The translations under genes and the position numbers were made by a program. This document shows positions 1 to 6,922 of a DNA stretch of 64,000 bases, in pieces. The number at the start of each line of letters is the position of its first letter. The first letter of the stretch is position 1. The notes beneath the pieces are model-generated. The model searched no databases. It was given only the letters and a program-made list of their open reading frames with translations, and was not told the DNA's origin. The DNA comes from a marine group bacterium Sva0996 bin134 (GTDB lineage: Bacteria > Actinomycetota > Acidimicrobiia > Acidimicrobiales > Bin134): assembly GCA_002239105.1 (NCBI GenBank), contig MPNQ01000002.1, positions 62,001 through 126,000 on the forward strand. The letters run 5' to 3'.

Positions 1-14
1 CGGACACATCCCCA

Positions 15-314
15 GTGCTGTACACCATCACCGCCCGCACCCCGGTGGCCGACGCCGACACCTACGTCGAGTTGCTTGAAAGCCACTATGACCCATTCAT
101 GGTCGAGGGCGGCTGCCCCCTCCTGAATCGCTGGCGCACAGTCGATCAGGGCTACCTCGAGGCTGAAGTTCACTCCACCTGGCAGATCGACTCCCTTGCC
201 GCCTACTGCGACCTCCGGGCCACAACCATTGCCGACCCGCAATGGACAGCCTTCGTCAAAGATGCCACGCCCCTGGTGCAGGGCGGATCTCGACGCTTCC
301 AGCGAGCTGTCTAA
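15..314 (+). CDS. Small hypothetical protein, possibly 5'-truncated
   Basis: A 99-residue open frame beginning at a GTG, with no stop between it and the left edge of the window, so the true start may lie outside. The sequence has the look of a small ferredoxin-fold (dimeric alpha/beta barrel) protein: short beta-like segments around YTITAR and WQIDS and aromatic residues spread through the length. I do not recognise the family. No partner is visible upstream; the next gene is convergent. Codon use is high-GC and coding-like. Function unknown. Confidence 0.55.
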   Translation: MLYTITARTPVADADTYVELLESHYDPFMVEGGCPLLNRWRTVDQGYLEAEVHSTWQIDSLAAYCDLRATTIADPQWTAFVKDATPLVQGGSRRFQRAV

Positions 315-387
315 GCGCCAACGCCGTCCGGCACTGGTCAGCGGGGAACGAAGGCGTCCAACTCCGCGTCGTAGACGAAGAGCCAGG

Positions 388-867
388 TCAGCCTTCTGGG
401 TGGGCGGGCTCCATGTCGAAATTATTGAAGAGCACGTTGTAGGCGTGCCAGGTATTCCAGTGCTCGGTGAGGTAGGCGATCTCGCCCCGGTCGTTGAATC
501 GGAACACAAAACAGTAGACGTTGCTGTAGTCCTGGCCCCGCAGGGTCGTAGCGGAGAAAGTCTGTTGCCGGACGACGTAGTCGCCGTCGGCCAGCATGAC
601 GACGTCGCTGATGGCCATCGTAGCCAAGTCGTACTTGTCGCCGCCGGGCCTCGGCGGGGCCTTCGACTGGGAGGGCAATATGTTGCGGATCGCCTCGCGG
701 CCTTTGTGCTCGGTGACACCCTCCGCCCCGGGGATGAGCGGTAGCCCGTTCCACCAAACGGCGTCCTCGGCGAAGAGTTCAGACTTGTCGGCCGGACCGT
801 TCTCCTCGCCGAGGAACTGGCGAACGACGCTGAGGTTGCGCTCTTCGGTATCGGTGTAGTTCGGCAT
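388..867 (-). CDS. SnoaL-like / NTF2-fold protein
   Basis: The 159-residue product has the layout of small NTF2-fold (SnoaL, limonene-epoxide-hydrolase-like) proteins: an N-terminal helix (NLSVVRQFLGE), then LFAEDAVWWNGLPLIP, GREAIRNIL, and a conserved C-terminal strand pair ending in REGEIAYLTEHWNTWH-like residues (observed NDRGEIAYLTEHWNTWHAYN). Members are often polyketide cyclases, isomerases or simple ligand-binding proteins, so the substrate cannot be assigned. The ATG shares a base with the TGA of the upstream nitroreductase gene (TGATG), showing translational coupling and suggesting that the two act on one small-molecule pathway. Confidence 0.75.
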   Translation of the reverse strand: MPNYTDTEERNLSVVRQFLGEENGPADKSELFAEDAVWWNGLPLIPGAEGVTEHKGREAIRNILPSQSKAPPRPGGDKYDLATMAISDVVMLADGDYVVRQQTFSATTLRGQDYSNVYCFVFRFNDRGEIAYLTEHWNTWHAYNVLFNNFDMEPAHPEG

Positions 868-1529
868 CAGCCCGCTCGGTTCCAGCGGATCAGGTCGGCC
901 AGGTCTTGGCGCGCCCCCGCTCTAAAATCTGTACCCACTGTGTAGGCGATCGGGAACAGGCCGACCTGCGTGTGCTTGGTGGCGTCGATGCCTAGAAGCT
1001 CGGCCATCTCGGCTTCTTTGTGCAAGTGGATCGTCGTCCATGCACTTCCCAGCCCCCGGGCCCGCAGTGCGAGCATGAAGTTCCAGACCGCGGGCAGGAT
1101 CGACCCCCACACACTGGCTTGGAGGAAGATATCGGCTTCGTCCATCCGACCTCCGACGGTCGGGATCAACAACGCCGGAACCTCGTGCAGGTGGTCGCGG
1201 AGGTAGGCCACCGAAGAGGCGATCCGTTGTTGCTCGTCGGTGCCGTAGTCGATATCCCGGGTGGCCCGGTTCGGGTCGGCCTGATGGCCGCTCATTCCAC
1301 TCCGGTAGACCTCGGCGACTTCAGCCCGCAGGTCCGGTTCGTCGACGACGTGCCAGTTCCATCGTTGTTGGTTCGATCCGTTCGGCGCCTGCACCGCGAT
1401 CTCGAGGCACTCTGTGATCAGCGCCCTCGGCACCGGCCGAGTCAGGTCGAGCCGCTTGCGCACCGTCCGCGTAGTCGTAAGCAACTCATCGAGGGACAGG
1501 TCGAGCAGGTCCGCACCATTTCCAGCCAT
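867..1529 (-). CDS. Nitroreductase-family FMN oxidoreductase
   Basis: The 220-residue protein matches the nitroreductase fold. It has an N-terminal arginine segment for FMN phosphate binding (TTTRTVRKRLDLTRPV), the APNGSNQQRW motif near residue 50 that contacts the flavin, a central helix with SVWGSILPAVWNFMLALRAR, and the GLGSAWTT segment near the second FMN site. Such enzymes use NAD(P)H and FMN to reduce nitro groups, quinones, enones or to dehydrogenate. Length is normal for the family. It is first in a two-gene operon with the SnoaL-like gene. Substrate unknown. Confidence 0.88.
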   Translation of the reverse strand: MAGNGADLLDLSLDELLTTTRTVRKRLDLTRPVPRALITECLEIAVQAPNGSNQQRWNWHVVDEPDLRAEVAEVYRSGMSGHQADPNRATRDIDYGTDEQQRIASSVAYLRDHLHEVPALLIPTVGGRMDEADIFLQASVWGSILPAVWNFMLALRARGLGSAWTTIHLHKEAEMAELLGIDATKHTQVGLFPIAYTVGTDFRAGARQDLADLIRWNRAG

Positions 1530-1618
1530 CTCGCCACCCTAGGCGAGACCAAGCCGAACCCATCTGCCCGCACTGGACCGACGCCATGATGATGTGAAGA
1601 TCGTCTGGTATAAAGTGC

Positions 1619-1633
1619 GAATGGGTCTCATTC
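1619..1633. promoter_or_regulatory. Candidate Fur/Zur-family operator
   Basis: The 15-mer GAATGGGTCTCATTC is an inverted repeat, GAATG-N5-CATTC, lying about 100 bp before the COG0523 GTPase gene. A TATAAA-like -10 hexamer (1609-1614) sits just upstream, so a bound repressor would cover the start of transcription. AATG/CATT half-sites separated by about 5 bp resemble Zur and Fur boxes in general form. A Fur-family gene lies 2.5 kb downstream in the same gene run. The site is seen; its function is inferred. Confidence 0.5.
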
Positions 1634-1696
1634 CTATGAGATAGTGAGGCCATGACGGCAGATGAGCACGCTTCACCACCCCGGAGGCAACCCGCC

Positions 1697-1735
1697 ATGT
1701 CCACCACCGAATATCACACCAACGCGGCCCGATGA
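1697..1735 (+). CDS. Possible 12-codon leader ORF
   Basis: A short frame (MSTTEYHTNAAR) has a strong ribosome binding site, GGAGG at 1683-1687 with 9 nt spacing, while the downstream GTPase gene has none of its own. Its TGA overlaps the GTPase ATG (ATGA), the standard arrangement for coupled translation. It could therefore deliver ribosomes to the GTPase or act as a regulatory leader peptide. It may also be chance. Confidence 0.35.
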   Translation: MSTTEYHTNAAR

Positions 1736-3078
1736 GCCGGGTACCGGTCACGATCCTCACTGGCTTCCTCGGGGCCGGCAAAACGACGCTGCTCAACCGC
1801 ATCCTCACGGAGCACCATGGGCGACGCATCGCGGTCATCGAGAACGAGTTCGGCGAGATCGGCATCGACCAGGGCTTGGTGGTCAACGCCGACGAAGAAG
1901 TCTTCGAGATGTCCAATGGGTGCATCTGCTGCACCGTGCGAGGCGATCTGATCCGGGTGCTCGGGAACCTCGGCAAGCGGCGCGACAAGTTCGACTACGT
2001 GCTGGTCGAGACCACGGGCCTCGCTGATCCAGGGCCGGTGGCACAGACGTTCTTCATGGACGACGACATCGCCGCCGAGTACGCGCTCGACGGCATCGTC
2101 ACCGTCGTCGACGCCGTCCATGTGGACCAACAGCTCGGGCGCAGCCGCGAGACCGAGGAACAGATCGCGTTCGCCGATGTCGTCGTGCTCAACAAGACCG
2201 ACCTCGTCGAGGAGCGCCGGCTCGACGAGCTCGAAGCGCGTATTCGGTCGATGAACGGTGTCACCGCAATGCATCGCGCGAGCTTCGGCTCGGTGGCCGT
2301 CGACGTCCTGCTCGACCAGCGGTCCTTCGACCTGACGGTCGCGCTCGACCGCCGGCCCACATTCCTCGAACCCGAGTACCCGTTCGAGTGGACCGGCGTC
2401 TACCGCCTCGACCCGGGCACCCACACCCTTCGTTTCGACGCCGGGCCCGATCCCACGATGGGCCTGGCGGTGCTGCCGCTGCCGGCGGCGACGAGCGAGG
2501 CCCTCGAAGCCGGCGCCGAGAGATGCGTTCGCGTGTTCGCCGAGCCGCCGGCATGCGTGCGGGCCGGTGACCAGGTGACCCCCGGCCACCATGTCGATGC
2601 GGCGCTCGATGCCGTCGAGCAGACCGCGGTGACGCTCCTGATCGGCGAGGGCACCGGCGAGCAGCTGTACGGCCTGTTTTGCGAACACCTGGCAGAGGAG
2701 TACCACCCCACCGTCACAACCGCCGACGGCGCAACCATCGCGCCGGTGATCGAGCGGGCCTGGGTGGCCGCCCACGAGCACGACGAGAGCGTCACGTCGG
2801 GCGGGATCGAGGCCGATGGCAACGTCGACGGCGATCGCCTGAACCAGTGGCTCGGCGAGTTGCTAGACGACAAGGGCACCGACCTCTTTCGGATGAAGGG
2901 CTTCCTCGCCGTCGCCGGCGAGACGGACCGTGTCGTGTTCCAGGGAGTGCACATGCTGCTCGATTCTCAGCCGGGCCGGCCATGGGGTGATGAACCTCGC
3001 CGCAATCAGCTCGTCTTCATCGGCCGCGACCTCGACGCCGACGAGCTGCGAGCAGGATTCCAGGCATGCCTGGTCTGA
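1732..3078 (+). CDS. COG0523 (CobW-family) GTPase, probable zinc metallochaperone
   Basis: The 448-residue protein is a G3E-family P-loop GTPase. The Walker A is GFLGAGKT (residues 11-18), the family metal-binding GCICC motif is at 63-67, a Walker B/switch VETTGLADPG lies near 93-102, and NKTD gives guanine specificity. The C-terminal CobW_C domain follows (LFRMKGFLAVAG to QLVFIGRDLD). Family members insert or traffic metals, especially zinc under starvation. Between the GTPase and C-terminal domains is an unusually long insert of roughly 170 residues containing an HEHDES stretch. The gene overlaps the WD40-like gene by 13 bp. The upstream palindrome and the Fur-type gene downstream support a zinc role over cobalamin synthesis, since no cob genes are near. 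Confidence 0.88.
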   Translation: MSRVPVTILTGFLGAGKTTLLNRILTEHHGRRIAVIENEFGEIGIDQGLVVNADEEVFEMSNGCICCTVRGDLIRVLGNLGKRRDKFDYVLVETTGLADPGPVAQTFFMDDDIAAEYALDGIVTVVDAVHVDQQLGRSRETEEQIAFADVVVLNKTDLVEERRLDELEARIRSMNGVTAMHRASFGSVAVDVLLDQRSFDLTVALDRRPTFLEPEYPFEWTGVYRLDPGTHTLRFDAGPDPTMGLAVLPLPAATSEALEAGAERCVRVFAEPPACVRAGDQVTPGHHVDAALDAVEQTAVTLLIGEGTGEQLYGLFCEHLAEEYHPTVTTADGATIAPVIERAWVAAHEHDESVTSGGIEADGNVDGDRLNQWLGELLDDKGTDLFRMKGFLAVAGETDRVVFQGVHMLLDSQPGRPWGDEPRRNQLVFIGRDLDADELRAGFQACLV

Positions 3079-4115
3079 CCGGCCGGGTCGCACAACGGCG
3101 ACGTGCGGGTGTGCTGCGGCAGGGTTGGTCGCATCTGCTCGACGACTACCCCACGGCGCTCGCCTGGGCGTGCGGGGGCAGGCTCGTTATGACGGTCGAC
3201 TCATCGGGCGCGCTGACCGCCGTCGACGCGGCGCGCAGCGACATCGTCTGGAGTGTCGCCGACGCGCACGAGCCCGGACCGGTGCACCTCGCGGTGGGCG
3301 GCCCGTCGTTCGTCGTGAGCGCCGGGGCCGACGGCGTGGTGGCCTCACGTGATGCCACCACGGGTGCGCTTCGGTGGCGTCACGAGCTGGGAGCTGCCTG
3401 GCTCGACACGATCTCGGTGTCGCCCGACGGATCGCGTATCGCGACCGCCGCCGGTCGGTACGTGCATCGCTGGTCCGCCGACGGCGGGGACGCTTGGAAC
3501 TCGTTCGAGCATCCGAGCACGGTGGCCGCCGTCGCGTGGACGCCGGGAGGCGAGTTGGTCACCGCATCGTTTGGTGCAGTCTGCGTCTTCGGCGACGAAC
3601 CCGAGCCGAAGACGCGTTTCGAATGGCCGGGCTCGCTGGTGTCGCTGGTACTGAGCCCCGACGGCGAGGTCGTCGCTTGCGGCAGCCAGGACAACACGGT
3701 GCACTTCTGGCGCACCGCGACCGGCACCGACGCCGCCATGTACGGCTACCCGGCCAAACCCAACGCCCTAGCGTTCGACGACGCGAGCCGACTGCTCGCC
3801 ACCGGCGGCGGCGAAGCCGTGACCGTGTGGGTGTTCGGCGACGGCGGCCCCGAGGGCACCACGCCCGGTGTGCTCGACGCCCACGCCGACACCGTCACGA
3901 GCCTCGCGTTCGCGCCGCGGTCGACGACCCTCGCCTCGGGCGGGCGCGACGGCGGGGTACTGGTGTGGCGTCTTGGGCCCGACGGCAACGGCGACGCCGT
4001 CGGCTTCGACGTCTGCGACGGCCGCATCGAGGCCGTGGCCTGGCGCCCCGACGGCCGGTCCCTGGCCGCCATCGACGCTTCGGGGCACCTCACAACCTGG
4101 CGCACCGGAAGCTGA
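3066..4115 (+). CDS. WD40-repeat-like beta-propeller protein
   Basis: The 349-residue product consists of WD40-type repeats along its length, for example SLVLSPDGEVVACGSQDN followed by TVHFW, SLAFAPRSTTLASGGRDG followed by GVLVW, and a final AVAWRPDGRSLAAI. About seven blades would fit the length. No signal peptide or membrane segment is seen, so a cytosolic scaffold is likely. The start codon lies inside the end of the GTPase gene in another frame, so the two are co-translated. WD40-like proteins paired with COG0523 GTPases suggest a partner or sensor for the metallochaperone; this is inference from position only. Confidence 0.8.
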   Translation: MPGLTGRVAQRRRAGVLRQGWSHLLDDYPTALAWACGGRLVMTVDSSGALTAVDAARSDIVWSVADAHEPGPVHLAVGGPSFVVSAGADGVVASRDATTGALRWRHELGAAWLDTISVSPDGSRIATAAGRYVHRWSADGGDAWNSFEHPSTVAAVAWTPGGELVTASFGAVCVFGDEPEPKTRFEWPGSLVSLVLSPDGEVVACGSQDNTVHFWRTATGTDAAMYGYPAKPNALAFDDASRLLATGGGEAVTVWVFGDGGPEGTTPGVLDAHADTVTSLAFAPRSTTLASGGRDGGVLVWRLGPDGNGDAVGFDVCDGRIEAVAWRPDGRSLAAIDASGHLTTWRTGS

Positions 4116-4216
4116 GCCTTGATGTGTCGCTGTCGCCCCTTCTTGGCTGCATATCGCGAGCTCCGGCCGCAGGGTCTCCCCGGCCGTGTTGGTGCTGGCC
4201 GATAGGGTCCCGGCTC

Positions 4217-4660
4217 ATGGGGATCGACGTCGCAGAGGTCCACGACTTGATCTCGGGTCGGATGCGGGAATCGGGTCAGCTGTACACCAAGGGTCGCCGC
4301 CATCTGGTCGAGCTGCTTGCGGCAGCCGGGCGTCCGGCAACGATCGCCGAACTGCTCGAGGGGGGACCCCGGCTCACGCAGAGCTCGCTGTACCGCAACA
4401 TGGTCAACCTCGAGTCGGTCGGCATCGTGCAACGGGTGGTGGGCACCGACGATCTCACCCGCTACGAGCTGTCCGAGGAGATCATCGGGCATCACCACCA
4501 TGTCGTATGCACCGAGTGCGGCGCAGTCGACGACTTCGTCGTACCGGCTCGCTCGGAGCGCTCGCTCGATACCGCGATCGCCAAGGTGCTCGAGGACACC
4601 GGCTTCGTGCCAACCACACATCGCCTCGACGTATTGGGCACCTGCGCCGCCTGCGCCTGA
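4217..4660 (+). CDS. zur: Fur-family metalloregulator, probably Zur
   Basis: The 147-residue protein has an N-terminal winged helix (RHLVELLAAAGRPATIAELL, then SSLYRNMVNLESVGIV) followed by the Fur dimerisation domain. The regulatory metal site HHHHVVCTECG and the terminal CxxC (GTCAACA) supplying the structural zinc cysteines are intact. The wing recognition helix (TQSSLYRNM) is typical of Fur/Zur. The ATG at 4217 is chosen because the conserved helix-turn-helix begins soon after it; the longer open frame upstream is a shadow of the WD40 gene. Its place behind a COG0523 GTPase favours zinc sensing (Zur) over Fur or PerR, but the metal is not proven. Confidence 0.85.
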   Translation: MGIDVAEVHDLISGRMRESGQLYTKGRRHLVELLAAAGRPATIAELLEGGPRLTQSSLYRNMVNLESVGIVQRVVGTDDLTRYELSEEIIGHHHHVVCTECGAVDDFVVPARSERSLDTAIAKVLEDTGFVPTTHRLDVLGTCAACA

Positions 4661-4763
4661 TCCTCACTACTGGCGGTACGGGCCCGGCTCTTCGTGACAT
4701 CACGCCGGAGGCAACGGACTCGAAGGTGATGCGGCACGAGCCGTCAAACACCGCGGATCGCAC

Positions 4764-6619
4764 ATGCAGATCATCGCCTCGGCGGGTGCAGGCAAGACCT
4801 AGGTCGTGTCCCAACGGGTGGCCGAGCTCCTCGCCGACGGCGTGCCGGCCGAAGGCATTGTGGCGTTCACCTTTGCCGAACGGGCCGCGCGGGAGTTGAA
4901 GGAATGGATCGAAGCCAGGGTCGAAGCGCTGCTCGGGAGCGAAGCGCTCGATCGGGTAAACGGACTCTTCGTCGGCACGATCCACGCCTACTGATTCCGC
5001 CGCTCCAGCAGTACGTGCCTCGGTATGAGACGTACGACGTCCTCGAGGAGAACCAGCCGGCGGCCTTAATCAGCCGTGAAGCTCGAAGGCTCGATGTCAG
5101 GCAGTTCGACCGCAACTCGCGGCTTTTTGCGTCGATCCGCTTGTTCTTGCGGAGCGTCGAAGTGGTCGATAACGAGCTGTTGGATCGAGACGTGCTTCCC
5201 GACGACTTCGGAGCGGTTCTAGACGCCTACCACTCCACCCTCCAGCGGTGCCGCCTGCTCACCTACGGACAACAGGTGCGAGCTGCTGTCACCACCCTCG
5301 GCGATCCAGATCTCGCCGCCCGAGTCCACGAGTCGCTGCGGTACCTCATCGTTGCCGAGTACCAGGACATCAATCCCGCCCAGGAGCAACTCTTTCGCCT
5401 CCTGACTGGTCCCGACACCGAGCTCTGCGTAATCGGCGACGACCAGGTGATCTACCAGTGGCGCGGGTCGGACATCACCAACATCGTGACGTTCACCGAT
5501 CGGTACGCGCCGGTTGCGACATTCTCAATCACGACCAACCGACGTAGCCGACCCGAGATCGTCAAAACCGCCGACTCGTTCGCGAAGTCGATCCCAGACC
5601 GCCTCGACAAGGCAATGGAGCCCACCCGACCTCGCGACGGTACGGCACCCCGCGTCGTCGTGTGGGCCGACGACAAACAAGCCGAAGCAGGATGGGTGAT
5701 GGACCTCGTCCTAGATCTCCACGACGACGGGGTTCCCTTCCGCTACATCGGGATCCTCGTTCGCTCACGTGCGTCCTACGGACGCCTGCTTGAGCAATTC
5801 AACTCGTTCGACGTACCCGTCCAGATAGGAGGGAGTACCGACCTTTTCGATCAGCCGGAGGCGATCGACCTCTGCAAGACCTACTGCTGGCTGAGCGGGA
5901 TCGAATGGCGAGAGCCTTAACAGCGCGGAACAAAGATCGAGCTGACGCCGCTCCTGAGCGAATACATGAGAGTCTTCAGGCTCCACGACGCGGCGCACCA
6001 GGACCGAGTGAAGCGGCTTCTCCGAGCGTGGCAGACGCACTCACGGAGCCGGAACACCGCCGCGACCCTCGTGGGCGACTTCTACGAGCTGCTCGACGTG
6101 CTGGAGGTTCAGGACTGGGACTTCGAAGACCCGATCCGGTTGAACGCCCTTGGCACATTCGCGCGGTTCACGTCACTCCTCGCTGACTACGAGACGGTCC
6201 GAAGGCGAGCCCGTTAGGACGACGAGGCACCCGGCGAACAGGTCCGCGGCGAGTGGGGAGGCGACTGGTACTACAAGAACCTCGCCATTCACGTCGTCAA
6301 CTTCACACAAGGCGAGTACGAGGGATTCGACGACGAACCTGACGTCGCCCTCGACGCTGTTGACATCACCACCTTCCATCGGGCGAAGGGCCTCGAATGG
6401 CCAGCGGTGTTCGTCCCCTCGGTCAAGTCGAAGCGGTTCCCATCGTCCCGCACCGGGCAGCAGCAGGACTGGCTAGTCCCTCGCAGTCTGTTCAACGCTG
6501 CTCGCTACGAAGGCTCCGACGCCGACGAGCGCCGCCTCTTCTACGTGGCGGCAACCCGCGCTCGTGACTGGGTGTCGATCTCGCGCCATGACCGCGTGAC
6601 GACCCAGTCCGTGCCGTGA
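4764..6619 (+). pseudogene. Decayed UvrD/PcrA-type DNA helicase
   Basis: A superfamily 1A helicase can be followed across about 1.85 kb but is broken several times. The Walker A (ASAGAGKT) is followed at once by an in-frame TAG at 4800-4802. A TGA interrupts GTIHAY at 4992-4994, with a frameshift just after it. A further stop and frame change occur at 5918-5970, and another TAG at about 6215. Recognisable pieces include LIVAEYQDINPAQEQLFRLL (motif II, with an Ala where the Walker B usually has Asp), VIGDDQVIYQWRGSDITNI (motif III), NRRSRPEIV (motif IV), TTFHRAKGLEWPAVFVP (motif V) and LFYVAATRARDWV (motif VI). The order of motifs is preserved, so this is a once-complete gene. It sits next to the type III restriction system and probably belonged to the same island. 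Confidence 0.88.
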
Positions 6620-6875
6620 TGTTGATTGAGACAAGCGTGGCTGGGAGGTGGAAGCCGACCCCCCGTAGAACCTCCACGAGCTCGGCGTAGTCGTTCTCCT
6701 TCACCCGTGCTTCGAACCGATTCCCCCGGCCCAGCGCAAACGGTGACTGCCCGAACTGAGGCTCGCCGCCCAGGGCCGCTGCAAGCCGAGCGGTGTCGAC
6801 ATTTGCGCTGTCCAGCACATTGCGTCTCACACAACCTGGGGTGTCGAGAAGTGCCGCTGTTGAACGAGCACTCAT
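6618..6875 (-). pseudogene. 5' fragment of an unrecognised gene abutting the dead helicase
   Basis: Reading leftward from an ATG at 6875, about 86 codons look coding (MSARSTAALLDTPGCVRRNV at the start, then SPFALGRGNRFEARVKENDYAEL). The protein sense is lost where the helicase remnant ends, at about 6618. This looks like the N-terminus of a longer protein cut by a deletion or rearrangement. I recall similar N-termini in actinobacterial hypothetical proteins, possibly nuclease-like, but cannot name the family. It is convergent with the helicase remnant; both were probably damaged by the same event. Confidence 0.5.
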
Positions 6876-6922
6876 CCGACGGACCGGGAAGGGCCCTCAA
6901 ACAGCCTCCCAGTCGATCGAAG

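Noticed and set aside
1714..2781. 355-codon minus-strand open frame
   Set aside because: Exact antisense of the COG0523 GTPase gene; high-GC coding creates open frames on the other strand and no protein pattern is seen.
3374..4216. N-terminal extension fusing another frame to the Fur-type protein
   Set aside because: The region is an out-of-frame reading of the WD40 gene, Arg-rich and pattern-free; the Fur fold starts at 4217.
4661..4763. Left att site of the tRNA-Leu island
   Set aside because: I looked for a copy of the tRNA 3' end (GTCGGAGGGGGGACTTG) and saw no convincing match, so the left boundary remains unproven.
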